Position numbers and translations under genes: made by a program. A stretch of DNA of 64,000 bases, from assembly GCA_900129675.1 (NCBI GenBank), contig FSRD01000001.1:6809501-6873500 (forward strand), written 5' to 3'. This document shows, in pieces, positions 41,681 through 51,197 of this stretch (within the stretch, counting starts at the first letter, position 1; each line of letters starts with the position of its first letter). The notes under the pieces are model-generated. The model saw nothing but the letters and a program-made list of their open reading frames with translations. It searched no databases and had not been told where the DNA came from. This DNA comes from Bradyrhizobium erythrophlei (GTDB taxonomy: Bacteria; Pseudomonadota; Alphaproteobacteria; Rhizobiales; Xanthobacteraceae).

Positions 41681-42430
41681 ATGGAATGGACCGACGAAGG
41701 CATCGTGCTCGGGGTGCGGCGGCATGGCGAATCCTCCGCCATTGTCGAACTGCTGACGCGCGCCCACGGCCGTCACCTCGGCCTGGTGCGCGGTGGTTCG
41801 AGCAAACGGATGCGGCCGCTGCTGCAGCCCGGCAACAGCGTGACGGCGGTGTGGCGAGCCCGGCTCGACGAGCATCTCGGCTATTACGTGGTCGAGGGCA
41901 CGCGGCTGCGCGCGGCCACCATGCTGTCGTCGTCGCATGCGACCTATGGCGTGACCCATCTGGCCTCGCTGGCCCGGTTATTGCCGGAGCGCGACCCGCA
42001 CGAAGACATCTACGAGATGCTCGAGCGCACGCTGGACGATTTCGACGACGTCGGCGAGGCTGCCGTCCATCTCATCAAATTCGAACTGGCGATGCTGGCC
42101 GAACTCGGTTTTGGGCTCGATCTGGAAAACTGTGCTGCGACCGGCGAGACCACGGACCTGATCTATGTCTCGCCAAAGTCCGGCGGCGCGGTATCGCGGC
42201 GGGCCGGCGAGCCGTTCCGCGACCGGCTGTTGCGGCTGCCGCCGTTTTTGCGCGAAGGCGAGGGCGGCCCGAACGGCTGGTCGGACCAGGACCTGCAGGA
42301 CGGGTTTCGGCTGACGGGCCTGTTCCTGCTCCGCCACGTGCTGGAGCCACGCGGGCAAGGCCATTCCGATGCGCGGGATGGTTTTATCAACGCGGTGACG
42401 AAATATCGGGCGCGGGCGGCGGTTCCGTAA
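41681..42430 (+). CDS. recO: DNA repair protein RecO
   Basis: 249 residues from ATG 41681: MEWTDEGIVLGVRRHGESS, then VELLTRAHGRHLGLVRGGSS and LEHxxxx-type helical domain with KFELAMLAELGFGLDLENCA. The N-terminal OB fold and C-terminal helical domain are present. The four-Cys zinc site of many RecO proteins is not evident (one Cys in LENCAATGE). RecO loads RecA with RecR in the RecF pathway. Confidence 0.95.
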   Translation: MEWTDEGIVLGVRRHGESSAIVELLTRAHGRHLGLVRGGSSKRMRPLLQPGNSVTAVWRARLDEHLGYYVVEGTRLRAATMLSSSHATYGVTHLASLARLLPERDPHEDIYEMLERTLDDFDDVGEAAVHLIKFELAMLAELGFGLDLENCAATGETTDLIYVSPKSGGAVSRRAGEPFRDRLLRLPPFLREGEGGPNGWSDQDLQDGFRLTGLFLLRHVLEPRGQGHSDARDGFINAVTKYRARAAVP

Positions 42431-42502
42431 GCCTGATTCGCGGCCTAAATTGCCCCCGATTCGCGTCTTGCCCGATTCACCGCGAGGGTTTAACGCCTCC
42501 CC

Positions 42503-44758
42503 ATGGGAAAACGACAGCTACCGCCGGAAGAGCCGGCTGAAATTCACGAGGTTCCGCTGCGCGATGCGCTGGAAGAGCGCTATCTCGCCTATGCGCTCTC
42601 GACCATCATGCATCGCGCACTGCCGGACGCCCGCGACGGGCTGAAGCCGGTGCACCGGCGCATCCTCTATGGCATGCGGCTGCTGCGGCTCGACCCCGGC
42701 ACGCCGTTCAAGAAATCGGCCAAGATCGTCGGCGACGTGATGGGTTCGTTCCATCCGCATGGCGACCAGGCGATTTACGACGCCATGGTGCGCCTCGCGC
42801 AGGATTTCTCCTCGCGCTACCCGCTGGTCGACGGCCAGGGCAATTTTGGCAATGTCGACGGCGATAACGCCGCCGCCTACCGCTATACCGAAGCGCGCAT
42901 GACCGAGGTCGCGCGGCTGCTGCTGGAAGGCATTGACGAGGACGGCGTCGAATTCCGCGCCAATTACGACGGCCAGACCAAAGAGCCGAGCGTGCTGCCC
43001 GGCGGATTTCCAAACCTGCTCGCCAACGGCGCGCAGGGCATCGCGGTCGGCATGGCGACCTCGATCCCGCCGCACAACGCGGCCGAGCTGTGCGACGCCG
43101 CCCTGCATCTGATCGAGAAGCCCGACGCGAAGTCGAAGGCGCTGTTGAAATGGGTCAAGGGTCCGGATTTCCCGACCGGCGGCATCATCGTCGATTCCAA
43201 GGAGGCGATCACCGAGGCCTACATGACCGGGCGCGGCTCGTTCCGCACCCGTGCCCGATGGACCCAGGAAGAGGGCGCGCGCGGCACCTGGGTCGTGGTC
43301 ATCACCGAAATCCCCTGGCTGGTGCAGAAGTCGCGGCTGGTGGAGAAGATCGCCGAACTGCTGAACGAGAAGAAGCTGCCGCTCGTCGGCGACGTCCGCG
43401 ACGAATCGGCCGAGGACATCCGCCTCGTCATCGAGCCGAAATCCCGCGCGGTCGATCCTGAACTGATGATGGAATCGCTGTTCCGGCTGACCGAGCTCGA
43501 AAGCAAGATTCCGCTGAACCTCAACGTGCTGGTGAAGGGCCGTATCCCCAAGGTGCTGGGCCTGGCCGAATGCCTGCGCGAATGGCTCGACCATCTGCGC
43601 GACGTGCTGCTGCGCCGCTCCAACTACCGCAAGGAGCAGATCGAGCATCGCCTCGAAGTGCTCGGCGGCTATCTGATCGCCTATCTGAACATCGACAGGG
43701 TGATCAAGATCATCCGCACCGAGGATGAGCCAAAGCCGGCGCTGATGAAGGCGTTCAAGCTCACCGAGGTCCAGGCCGACGCCATCCTCAACATGCGCCT
43801 GCGCAGTTTGCGCAAGCTCGAGGAATTCGAGATCCGGACCGAGGACAAGAACCTCCGCGCCGAGTTGAAGGGCATCAAGGGCATTCTCGGCTCCGAAACC
43901 GAGCAATGGTCGAAGGTCAGCGAGCAGGTCCGGAAAGTCCGCGATATTTTTGGGCCGAAGACGCCGCTCGGCAAGCGCCGCACCACATTCGCCGATGCGC
44001 CCGAGCACGATCTTGCCGCGATCGAGGAAGCCTTCGTCGAGCGCGAACCGTGCACGGTGGTGATTTCCGAAAAGGGCTGGGTGCGCACGCTGAAGGGCCA
44101 CGTCGCCGATCTCTCAGGCCTGACCTTCAAGACCGACGACAAGCTCGACCACGCCTTCTTCGCCGAGACCACCTCGAAGCTGCTGGTGTTCGCCACCAAC
44201 GGACGCTTCTATTCGCTCGATGTCGCCAAGCTCCCGGGTGGCCGCGGCCACGGCGAGCCGATCCGCATGTTCATCGACATGGAGCAGGAAACCGCGATCG
44301 TGTCGCTGTTCGTCAACAAGGGCGAGCGCAAGTTCCTGATCGCCAGCAGCGAAGGGCAGGGGTTCATCGTCAAGGAAGAGGATTGCGTCGGCAACACCCG
44401 CAAGGGCAAGCAGGTGCTCAACGTCGAGATGCCGAACGAGGCCTGTGCAATCGCGACCGTCGCGGGCGATACTGTTGCCGTGATCGGCACCAACCACAAG
44501 ATGGTGCTGTTCCCGCTCGACCAGGTGCCGGAAATGGCGCGCGGCCGCGGCGTGCGGCTGCAGAAATACACCAGTGCCTCGCTGTCCGACGTCGCCACGT
44601 TCGATTCCAAGGCCGGGCTTGCCTGGAAGGATTCGGCCGGCCGCGACCAGAGCATGAGCTGGAAAGAATTGGCCGACTGGCGCGGCAACCGCGCCGACGC
44701 CGGCCGCCTCGCGCATGGCCTGCCGAAGTCGAACAAGTTCGGCCGGGGCGTGGAGTAA
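42503..44758 (+). CDS. parC: DNA topoisomerase IV subunit A
   Basis: 751 residues. The breakage-reunion domain has PDARDGLKPVHRRILYGM, SFHPHGDQAIYDAMVRL and AAYRYTEARM with the catalytic Tyr. The C-terminal beta-propeller is shorter than in GyrA, and the GyrA box is absent, which favours ParC. It decatenates daughter chromosomes. parE is not in the window. Confidence 0.96.
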   Translation: MGKRQLPPEEPAEIHEVPLRDALEERYLAYALSTIMHRALPDARDGLKPVHRRILYGMRLLRLDPGTPFKKSAKIVGDVMGSFHPHGDQAIYDAMVRLAQDFSSRYPLVDGQGNFGNVDGDNAAAYRYTEARMTEVARLLLEGIDEDGVEFRANYDGQTKEPSVLPGGFPNLLANGAQGIAVGMATSIPPHNAAELCDAALHLIEKPDAKSKALLKWVKGPDFPTGGIIVDSKEAITEAYMTGRGSFRTRARWTQEEGARGTWVVVITEIPWLVQKSRLVEKIAELLNEKKLPLVGDVRDESAEDIRLVIEPKSRAVDPELMMESLFRLTELESKIPLNLNVLVKGRIPKVLGLAECLREWLDHLRDVLLRRSNYRKEQIEHRLEVLGGYLIAYLNIDRVIKIIRTEDEPKPALMKAFKLTEVQADAILNMRLRSLRKLEEFEIRTEDKNLRAELKGIKGILGSETEQWSKVSEQVRKVRDIFGPKTPLGKRRTTFADAPEHDLAAIEEAFVEREPCTVVISEKGWVRTLKGHVADLSGLTFKTDDKLDHAFFAETTSKLLVFATNGRFYSLDVAKLPGGRGHGEPIRMFIDMEQETAIVSLFVNKGERKFLIASSEGQGFIVKEEDCVGNTRKGKQVLNVEMPNEACAIATVAGDTVAVIGTNHKMVLFPLDQVPEMARGRGVRLQKYTSASLSDVATFDSKAGLAWKDSAGRDQSMSWKELADWRGNRADAGRLAHGLPKSNKFGRGVE

Positions 44759-44859
44759 TACCCTGACCGTCCCGGCATCCGACGGGACGACGGCGCGAGA
44801 AACGCATTTGACTGTAATCGACTTCCGGTTGATGCTTCCCAAAAATCAGGGAGGCGGCG

Positions 44860-46854
44860 TTGCGCAGAGCGGGTCGGGCCCAATTTTTCCTGCTCATCAT
44901 TTCGGCTTTGCTCGCAGCTCCGGCTGCGCTCTGCGCGCAAGCCATTCCCGGCGCGCTCCCTGAGTCCGCAAAAGCCCTCGCGCAGGGCGAATGGCCGGCC
45001 TATGCCGGCACCTACGCGGCTTCGCGCTATTCGCCGCTGACGCAGATCGACGCGACCAACGCCAGGAATTTGCACATTGCCTGGCGCTGGAAGTCGCCCG
45101 ACATGGCGATCAAGGAAGCCGACCCGACGATCGGTCCCAGCACCGCCAATGAGTCGACGCCGCTGATGATCGGCGGGGTGCTCTATACCTCGACCTCGCT
45201 GTCGCAGGTTGCCGCGATCGACGCCGCTACCGGCGTAACCAAATGGGTGTTCGATCCCAAGATCTACCAAAACCGTCTCGGCCTTCCTCCCAACCTCGGA
45301 TGGGTGCACCGGGGCGTTGCGTATTGGCGCAGCGGCGAGGACGAACGCATCGTGATGTTGACAGCGTTCGGCCAGATGATTGCGATCGATGCCAAAACCG
45401 GAACGCCGGTGCCGACCTTCGGCAAGGACGGCCGTGTCGATTTGGTGGGAGGGCTGCGCCGCCCGGTCGAGCGCGGTTATTACACCATGATCTCGCCGCC
45501 GGTGATCGTCCGCGGTGTCATCGTGGTCGGCTCGTCCGTGTTCGACTGGTGGGGCAAGCGGCCGTCACCGCCCGGCGATGTCCGGGGTTTCGACATCGCG
45601 AGCGGCCGTCTGCTCTGGACCTTCCACACGGTTGCCCAGGGCGAGGAGCCCGGCACTGATACCTGGGAGAAGGATTCCTGGAAGGAGGCCGGCAACGCCA
45701 ACGTCTGGGCGCCGATGAGCGCGGATGAGGAACTCGGTTACGTCTATCTGCCGGTCAGCACGCCGACCAACGATTATTATGGCGGCCATCGCTTCGGCGA
45801 TGGGCTGTACGGCGAGAGTCTTGTTTGCCTGGATGTGATCACCGGCAAAAAAGTCTGGCATTACCAGCTCGTTCATCATGGGCTGTGGGATTACGACCCG
45901 CCAGCTGCGCCGAACCTGATCGACATCAATGTCGGCGGCAAACGCATCAAGACGGTCGCGCAGGTGACAAAGCAGGCCTTCGTCTATGTGTTCGATCGCG
46001 TCACCGGCCAGCCGGTGTGGCCGATCGAGGAGCAGCCGGTGCCGGCCTCCAGCGTGCCCGGCGAGCGCGCGTCGAAGACGCAGCCGGTGCCGACCAGGCC
46101 CGCCGCGATCGATCTTCAGGGCGCGCGCGACGAGGATCTGATCGATCTGACGCCGGAGATCCACAAGGAGGCGATCGATATCGCCGCCGCCTATGACCGT
46201 GGCGGGCTGTTCACGCCGCCGTCGCAGCGCGGCACGATCGTGGTGCCCGGCAATGCCGGTGGCGCGAGTTGGTCGGGTGCGGCGATCGATCCGGAAACCG
46301 GCACGCTCTATGTTGGAACACAACGGCTGCCGACCCTGATCCTCATTAGCAAGCCCGAACCTTGGCAGGGGTCCTATGATTTCATCGGCCTGCCCAGCTA
46401 CATGCCGGGACCGCGGGGATTGCCGCTGGTCAAGCCGCCGTTCGGCAGCATGGTCGCAATCGACATGAATAGCGGCGATCACCGTTGGCGGATTCCGGTC
46501 GGCCGCAGTTCGGCGATGGGGTCGATCCGGAAACTCGGCATCCGCGAGCAGCTCGGGCTGCCGTTTCGCAGTTGGGCGCTGCTGACCAAGACCGTCATGA
46601 TCGTCGTGCAGATGGGATATTACAGTCCGCCGCGCTTCGTGCCCGGGCTCAATTTGCCGATCAGGGACCTCCACAATCTCGACCCTCATCTGTGGGTCTA
46701 CGACAAGACCAGCGGCGAAATGCTGGCGGAGCTCGAATTGCCGGCGAACGCGACCGGTGCGCCGATGACCTATCTGGCCGGCGGCAAGCAATTCATCGTG
46801 TTTCCGGTCGGCGGCGGCCCGCTGGTGGAAGAACTGGTCGCGGTCGCGCTATGA
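44860..46854 (+). CDS. Periplasmic PQQ-dependent dehydrogenase (quinoprotein)
   Basis: 664 residues from TTG 44860, which has CAGGGAGG just upstream. The signal peptide FFLLIISALLAAPAALCAQA is followed by an eight-bladed propeller typical of membrane-glucose-dehydrogenase-like quinoproteins: EWPAYAGTYAASRYSPLTQI, HHGLWDYDPPAAPNLIDI, GGASWSGAAIDPETGTLYVG. It lacks the membrane helices of Gcd and any cytochrome domain. It oxidises an alcohol or sugar in the periplasm; the substrate is unknown. No pqq synthesis genes lie nearby. Confidence 0.9.
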   Translation: MRRAGRAQFFLLIISALLAAPAALCAQAIPGALPESAKALAQGEWPAYAGTYAASRYSPLTQIDATNARNLHIAWRWKSPDMAIKEADPTIGPSTANESTPLMIGGVLYTSTSLSQVAAIDAATGVTKWVFDPKIYQNRLGLPPNLGWVHRGVAYWRSGEDERIVMLTAFGQMIAIDAKTGTPVPTFGKDGRVDLVGGLRRPVERGYYTMISPPVIVRGVIVVGSSVFDWWGKRPSPPGDVRGFDIASGRLLWTFHTVAQGEEPGTDTWEKDSWKEAGNANVWAPMSADEELGYVYLPVSTPTNDYYGGHRFGDGLYGESLVCLDVITGKKVWHYQLVHHGLWDYDPPAAPNLIDINVGGKRIKTVAQVTKQAFVYVFDRVTGQPVWPIEEQPVPASSVPGERASKTQPVPTRPAAIDLQGARDEDLIDLTPEIHKEAIDIAAAYDRGGLFTPPSQRGTIVVPGNAGGASWSGAAIDPETGTLYVGTQRLPTLILISKPEPWQGSYDFIGLPSYMPGPRGLPLVKPPFGSMVAIDMNSGDHRWRIPVGRSSAMGSIRKLGIREQLGLPFRSWALLTKTVMIVVQMGYYSPPRFVPGLNLPIRDLHNLDPHLWVYDKTSGEMLAELELPANATGAPMTYLAGGKQFIVFPVGGGPLVEELVAVAL

Positions 46855-46948
46855 ACACTATAACGCCGCCGCTGTGATAGTATTCGAATTTCCGCACGCT
46901 ATAACCGCAGCCGTCGAAACCGATCGATCAGGAAACGGTTTTTTTGCA

Positions 46949-47902
46949 ATGGCGCACGATCACGATCATCACGATCGCTCCCATGCGCACGATCACGGGC
47001 ACGGGCACGATCACGCCGGTCACAGCCATGCGCCGGATAGTTTCGGCGCGGCCTTTGCCGTCGGCGCGTCGCTCAATGCGGCGTTCGTCGTCGCGGAACT
47101 GATTTTCGGCTACGCGGCCAACTCGCTCGCTCTGATTTCCGACGCCGTTCATAATTTCTCCGACGTGATCGCGCTGTTGCTGGCCTGGGGCGCCGCATGG
47201 CTGGCGCAGAAGCAGCCGACCGATAGCCACACGTACGGCTACCGGCGGGCATCGATCCTCGCCGCTCTGTTCAATGCCGGCCTGTTGCTGGTCGCGGTCG
47301 GCGGTATCGCCGTCGAGGCCATCAACCGCCTGCGCGAACCTGCGGCGGTGGCGGGCTGGACCGTCGTGTGGGTCGCCGCCCTCGGCATCGCGATCAATGG
47401 CGGCACCGCGCTATTGTTCATGCGCGGCCGCCATGGCGATCTCAATATCCGCGGCGCCTATCTGCATATGGCGGCGGATGCGGCCGTTTCGCTCGGCGTG
47501 GTGGTCGCAGCGCTCGTGATCATTGCCACGGGATGGCTGTGGGTCGATCCCGCGATCAGCCTCGTCATATCAGCCGTGGTGCTGGCGAGCGGTTGGGCCC
47601 TGATGCGCGACAGCGTCAATCTCGCGCTCGACGCCGTGCCGAAGGGCATCGAACTCGCCGCGGTGCGGGATTATCTCGGCGGGCTGGAAGGCGTCCTGGA
47701 AGTCCACGATCTGCACATCTGGGCCATGAGCACCAACGAGACCGCGCTGACCGTGCATCTGGTGCGTCCCGGCGGCCACGACGATGAGTTCCTCCATCAT
47801 GTCTGCGAGGGGCTGTCGCACCGTTTCAATATCCATCACGCGACGCTGCAGATCGAGGTCAGCAGCGCGACCTGCAAGCTCGCGCCGGCCGAGATGGTCT
47901 AG
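46949..47902 (+). CDS. Cation diffusion facilitator (zinc/cadmium/cobalt exporter)
   Basis: 317 residues from ATG 46949. The His/Asp-rich N-terminus (MAHDHDHHDRSHAHDHGHGH) probably senses or passes metal. Six helices follow, with the transport-site residues HNFSD in TM2 and HMAADAAVSL in TM5, the HxxxD pairs of Zn-type CDF proteins. The cytoplasmic C-terminal domain has LHIWAMSTNETALTVHLV. It exports Zn(II) or similar ions using protons. Confidence 0.93.
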   Translation: MAHDHDHHDRSHAHDHGHGHDHAGHSHAPDSFGAAFAVGASLNAAFVVAELIFGYAANSLALISDAVHNFSDVIALLLAWGAAWLAQKQPTDSHTYGYRRASILAALFNAGLLLVAVGGIAVEAINRLREPAAVAGWTVVWVAALGIAINGGTALLFMRGRHGDLNIRGAYLHMAADAAVSLGVVVAALVIIATGWLWVDPAISLVISAVVLASGWALMRDSVNLALDAVPKGIELAAVRDYLGGLEGVLEVHDLHIWAMSTNETALTVHLVRPGGHDDEFLHHVCEGLSHRFNIHHATLQIEVSSATCKLAPAEMV

Positions 47903-47910
47903 CCGAAATT

Positions 47911-47993
47911 GTAGGATGGGTAGAGCGAAGCGAAACCCATCATTTGCACGAAGACGGAAGGTGATGGGTTTCGCTTCGCTCTACCCATCCTAC
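47911..47993. repeat. Perfect 32-bp hairpin between convergent genes
   Basis: Bases 47911-47942 (starting GTAGGATGGGTAGAGCGAAG) are the exact reverse complement of 47962-47993, with a 19-base loop. It starts nine bases after the CDF gene and ends nine bases before the chrA stop, so it can terminate both transcripts. It belongs to another family of chromosomal palindromic repeats, as I recall. Confidence 0.9.
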
Positions 47994-48001
47994 GAATCCG
48001 C

Positions 48002-49393
48002 TCAGATAATCCCGGCCGCCCGCAGCGCTACGCCCGCCGCGCATGAGCCTCCCAGCACCGTCAACATACCCAGGTTGAAGCGGAAGATCGCGGTCGCTGC
48101 CGCCACCGCCAGAACCAGCGCTGGAAAATCGATGCTCGACAAGACAGGCATGTCGAACGACAGCCCGGCCGAGCGGACCGGCGTCGTCTCGCGGAATACC
48201 GTGTGCAGCGCGAACCAGATCGACAGATTGAGGATCACGCCGACCACGGCCGCGGTGATCGCCGTCAGCGCGCCTGCGAGCCCCTTGTTGCCGCGCAGGG
48301 TTTCGATGAAGGGCGCGCCCAGAAAAATCCAGAGGAAGCACGGCGTGAAGGTGACCCAGGTCGCGAGCAGCCCGCCGAGCGTGCCCGCCAGCATCGGCGA
48401 CAGTTGGCCTGGATCGCGAAAGGCGGCCATGAAGCCCACGAACTGCAGCACCATGATCAGCGGGCCCGGCGTGGTCTCGGCCATGCCGAGACCGTCCAGC
48501 ATCTCGCGCGGATGCACCCAGTGATAATGCTCGACCGCCTGCTGCGCGACATAGGCCAGCACCGCATAGGCGCCGCCGAAGGTCACCAGCGCCATCTTGG
48601 AGAAGAACAGCGCGATCTGGCTGAACACATTGGCCTGGCCGAGGCCGATCAGCAGCGCGCCAACCGGCACCAGCCATAGCAGCAGCCATACCGCGCTGAC
48701 GCGCAACGCGCGCGGCACGCTGGGGCGGACATGGTCGGGCAGCTCATCGCTGAGCATGCTGTCCACCGCCGCTGCTTTCTTGCCATTGCCGCCGTGCCCG
48801 ACCGCGGCGAATTCGCTCCGCCCGCTTTTGGCGCCGAGATAACCGATCACGCCGGCCGAGACGATGATGATCGGGAAGGGCACGTTGAAAAAGAAGATGC
48901 CGATGAAGGCGGCTGCCGCCAGTGCGATCATGATCCGGTTGCGCAGCGCGCGTTTTCCCACCCGGACGACGGCCTGGATCACGATCGCCAGCACCGCGGC
49001 CTTCAGCCCGAAGAACAGCGCCTCGACGAAGCCGACATTGCCGTAGGCCGCGTAGATATAGCTCAGGCCCATGATAGCGATAATGCCGGGCAGGATGAAC
49101 AACCCGCCCGCCATGATGCCGCCGGCGGTCCGGTGCAGCAGCCAGCCGATATAGGTCGCCAGTTGCTGCGCCTCCGGCCCCGGCAGCAGCATGCAATAGT
49201 TCAGCGCATGCAAAAACCGGCTTTCGGAAATCCAGTTCTTTTCGTCGACCAGGATGCGGTGCATCACCGCGATCTGGCCCGCGGGCCCGCCGAAGCTGAG
49301 CAGCGCGACGCGGAGCCAGACCTGGAAAGCTTCACGGAAGCTGATGCCGTGGTCGGCATCGGCTTCCGCCGTCTTGTTCGTCGTCGCGTCCAT
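48002..49393 (-). CDS. chrA: Chromate transporter ChrA
   Basis: 463 residues, the two-domain (long) form. The N-terminal CHR domain has LLSFGGPAGQIAVMHRI and LNYCMLLPGPEAQQLA, and the C-terminal one has LVTFGGAYAVLAYVAQQAVE and ETTPGPLIMVLQFVGF. About ten to twelve helices are predicted. It expels chromate by the proton motive force. Its start is coupled to the rhodanese-ChrB gene (TAATG). Confidence 0.95.
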   Translation of the reverse strand: MDATTNKTAEADADHGISFREAFQVWLRVALLSFGGPAGQIAVMHRILVDEKNWISESRFLHALNYCMLLPGPEAQQLATYIGWLLHRTAGGIMAGGLFILPGIIAIMGLSYIYAAYGNVGFVEALFFGLKAAVLAIVIQAVVRVGKRALRNRIMIALAAAAFIGIFFFNVPFPIIIVSAGVIGYLGAKSGRSEFAAVGHGGNGKKAAAVDSMLSDELPDHVRPSVPRALRVSAVWLLLWLVPVGALLIGLGQANVFSQIALFFSKMALVTFGGAYAVLAYVAQQAVEHYHWVHPREMLDGLGMAETTPGPLIMVLQFVGFMAAFRDPGQLSPMLAGTLGGLLATWVTFTPCFLWIFLGAPFIETLRGNKGLAGALTAITAAVVGVILNLSIWFALHTVFRETTPVRSAGLSFDMPVLSSIDFPALVLAVAAATAIFRFNLGMLTVLGGSCAAGVALRAAGII

Positions 49394-50211
49394 TATGCCT
49401 TCGCCTTGTTGGTCGGCCAGTTGTGGGTTTCCCCGGTTGCGTCGCGGCACCACCGATAGAACGCGTCGTACAGCAACATGCCGGCCTCGAGCTGTTCGAG
49501 ATCGTCGTCATACATGCGCGACAGCCCGAGCGATGCCGCGAGCAATCCCGGCGCTTCCGGCGAGAGATCGAGCCGCGCGGTATCGGCCGCGCGCACCATG
49601 GTGGCGAGCCGCAGCAGGGGCGGGGTCGCCAGCCCGAACTCCTCGATCATCACGTCGAAGGTGCAGAGCTCGCCGCGGTGGCTCCAGAACACGTTTTCAA
49701 TGTCGAACGGAACCGCATTGAAGCGTTCTCCGACCGCAACGACTTCGGGCGGCGTCACGAACAGAAACACCGCGTTCGGATCGACGAACCGGCGGATCAG
49801 CCAGGGGCAGGCGATGCGGTCGATCTTCGGCCGCGCCCGGGTAACCCAGACCGTGCGCCCCTGGGCGTCGCGCGGCGGCAGTTTCGATGCATTTACCAGC
49901 GGCAATTTGGCCGCTTTCCAGCCTTCGAAACCGCCTTCCAGGGTTTCCGCCGACACGTCAGCATGGCGCAGCCAGGCCGCGGTGCCTTGCGCCAGTTTCT
50001 CGCCGCGCATGCAGACGACGATGGCCGAATGGCCGGCGAAATCGCCGCCCCAGTTGGCGGCGTCTTGATGGCCCCGCCGGACCGCGCCGGGAATCAGCCG
50101 CGGGTCCGCGGCAAAATCCTCGTCGGTTCGGACGTCGATCAAAACGGGGGTCTTCGGCGTCCCGATCAAACGGGAAAGCTTATCTTGGGATATAGATGTG
50201 TAGGATGACAT
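49393..50211 (-). CDS. Rhodanese domain fused to ChrB-type chromate-resistance domain
   Basis: 272 residues. The N-terminal rhodanese (LIDVRTDEDFAADPRLIPGA; active-site loop VCMRGEKLAQG with its Cys) is fused to the chromate-resistance C-terminal domain, KIDRIACPWLIRRFVDPNAV, FDIENVFWSHRGELCTFDVM and LEAGMLLYDAFYRW. The second half matches the C-terminal domain of ChrB regulators. It may act as a chromate-sensing or sulfur-transferring factor with ChrA, which follows it in the same operon. A structured leader RNA precedes it. Confidence 0.9.
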   Translation of the reverse strand: MSSYTSISQDKLSRLIGTPKTPVLIDVRTDEDFAADPRLIPGAVRRGHQDAANWGGDFAGHSAIVVCMRGEKLAQGTAAWLRHADVSAETLEGGFEGWKAAKLPLVNASKLPPRDAQGRTVWVTRARPKIDRIACPWLIRRFVDPNAVFLFVTPPEVVAVGERFNAVPFDIENVFWSHRGELCTFDVMIEEFGLATPPLLRLATMVRAADTARLDLSPEAPGLLAASLGLSRMYDDDLEQLEAGMLLYDAFYRWCRDATGETHNWPTNKAKA

Positions 50212-50235
50212 GGTTGCGCCCTCGTAAAACAGAAC

Positions 50236-50288
50236 GGGACGCGATACTTGGGCTTGTCGCCTCGTGGGGAGATCGCTGGGTCCCCATG
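50236..50288 (-). promoter_or_regulatory. Conserved leader RNA with pseudoknot, copy 1 (chrB-type motif)
   Basis: On the minus strand, UGGGGA pairs with UCCCCA, GCGAU in the hairpin loop pairs with AUCGC downstream (pseudoknot), and a small GGC-GACAA-GCC hairpin lies between. The 3' end is 24 bases before the rhodanese-ChrB start. A near copy at 53470 shows compensatory change in the first stem. From memory, a 'chrB' RNA motif has been described in front of chromate genes in alphaproteobacteria; I believe this is it or a relative. It probably controls translation or termination in response to a metal or oxyanion. Confidence 0.7.
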
Positions 50289-50466
50289 GGTTGAATTAAC
50301 TGCTTGCCGCCGATGCTGTCAACCGTTCTCGCGCGCACCTCGCATGAGCGGCTTGCGAAAACCCGCATTCGGAACTAGCTTGCAGCTGTTCGGGGACAAA
50401 GCAGGCTCCCCGTCAGACGGCCCTCCGTCCAAGCTCTGCGCACACTCGACGTGTCGAGGATTGCGC

Positions 50467-51156
50467 ATGGACCGGAACGGGCCGTTATTTTTTTGCTCCC
50501 GCAGATCTGTTCTGACCGCTTTTCTCGCCGCGTGTTACCTCGCGGATGTGGAACTGTTCGCGTCCGCGCAAACAGGAGCTGCCATGATTGCCATCGATCA
50601 GATGACACAGGGTTCGCCGCCTCCGGGTTTCACTTTCGCGAGGACCGGGCGGGGCGGAGAGGGCGCTTGGACGGTCAACGCCGACAAGACGGCCGCGGGC
50701 GGCCGCGCGATCGAGCAGACCAGCACCGATCGCACCGACTACCGGTTTCCGCTCGCGATCCATGAAAGCCTGTCGGCCTCCAATCTCAATGCGGAAATCC
50801 GCTTCAAGGCGGTCGCCGGCAATATCGATCAGGCCGGCGGCATCGCCGTGCGGCTGCGGGACGCCGACAATTACTATGTCGCCCGCGCCAACGCGCTGGA
50901 GGACAATGTGAGGTTCTATCGTGTTGTCGATGGCCGGCGCGAACAGCTGGGTGGCGCCGACCTGAAAGTCACTCCCAACGAATGGCATACGCTTGGCCTG
51001 CGCTCCGAAGGCGAGCGGTTTACCGTCTCCTATGACGGCAAAACGCTGTTCGGCGTCACCGACCAGACGTTTGCGGAAGCCGGTGGCGTCGCGCTCTGGA
51101 CCAAGGCCGACAGCGTGACTCGCTTCGACCGGCTGACAATCACGACACTGCCGTAG
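50467..51156 (+). CDS. Secreted LamG-like/DUF1080-like protein
   Basis: 229 residues from ATG 50467. The N-terminus contains SRRSVLTAFLAACYLADV, a possible Tat or lipoprotein-type signal, followed by a jelly-roll (concanavalin-like) domain: IRFKAVAGNIDQAGGIAVRL, NYYVARANALEDNVRFYRV and VSYDGKTLFGVTDQTF. Such domains bind sugars or act as scaffolds. The link to chromate resistance is only positional; it shares a promoter region with the reverse-strand rhodanese gene. Confidence 0.75.
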   Translation: MDRNGPLFFCSRRSVLTAFLAACYLADVELFASAQTGAAMIAIDQMTQGSPPPGFTFARTGRGGEGAWTVNADKTAAGGRAIEQTSTDRTDYRFPLAIHESLSASNLNAEIRFKAVAGNIDQAGGIAVRLRDADNYYVARANALEDNVRFYRVVDGRREQLGGADLKVTPNEWHTLGLRSEGERFTVSYDGKTLFGVTDQTFAEAGGVALWTKADSVTRFDRLTITTLP

Positions 51157-51197
51157 CAGATTGATTTTGGGATCAATTTGGTTTCACAAAGGCACCG

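Noticed and set aside
42518..44101. Minus-strand ORF of 527 codons opposite parC
   Set aside because: Antisense shadow of parC.
45565..46791. Minus-strand ORF of 408 codons opposite the quinoprotein
   Set aside because: Antisense shadow; no recognisable domain.
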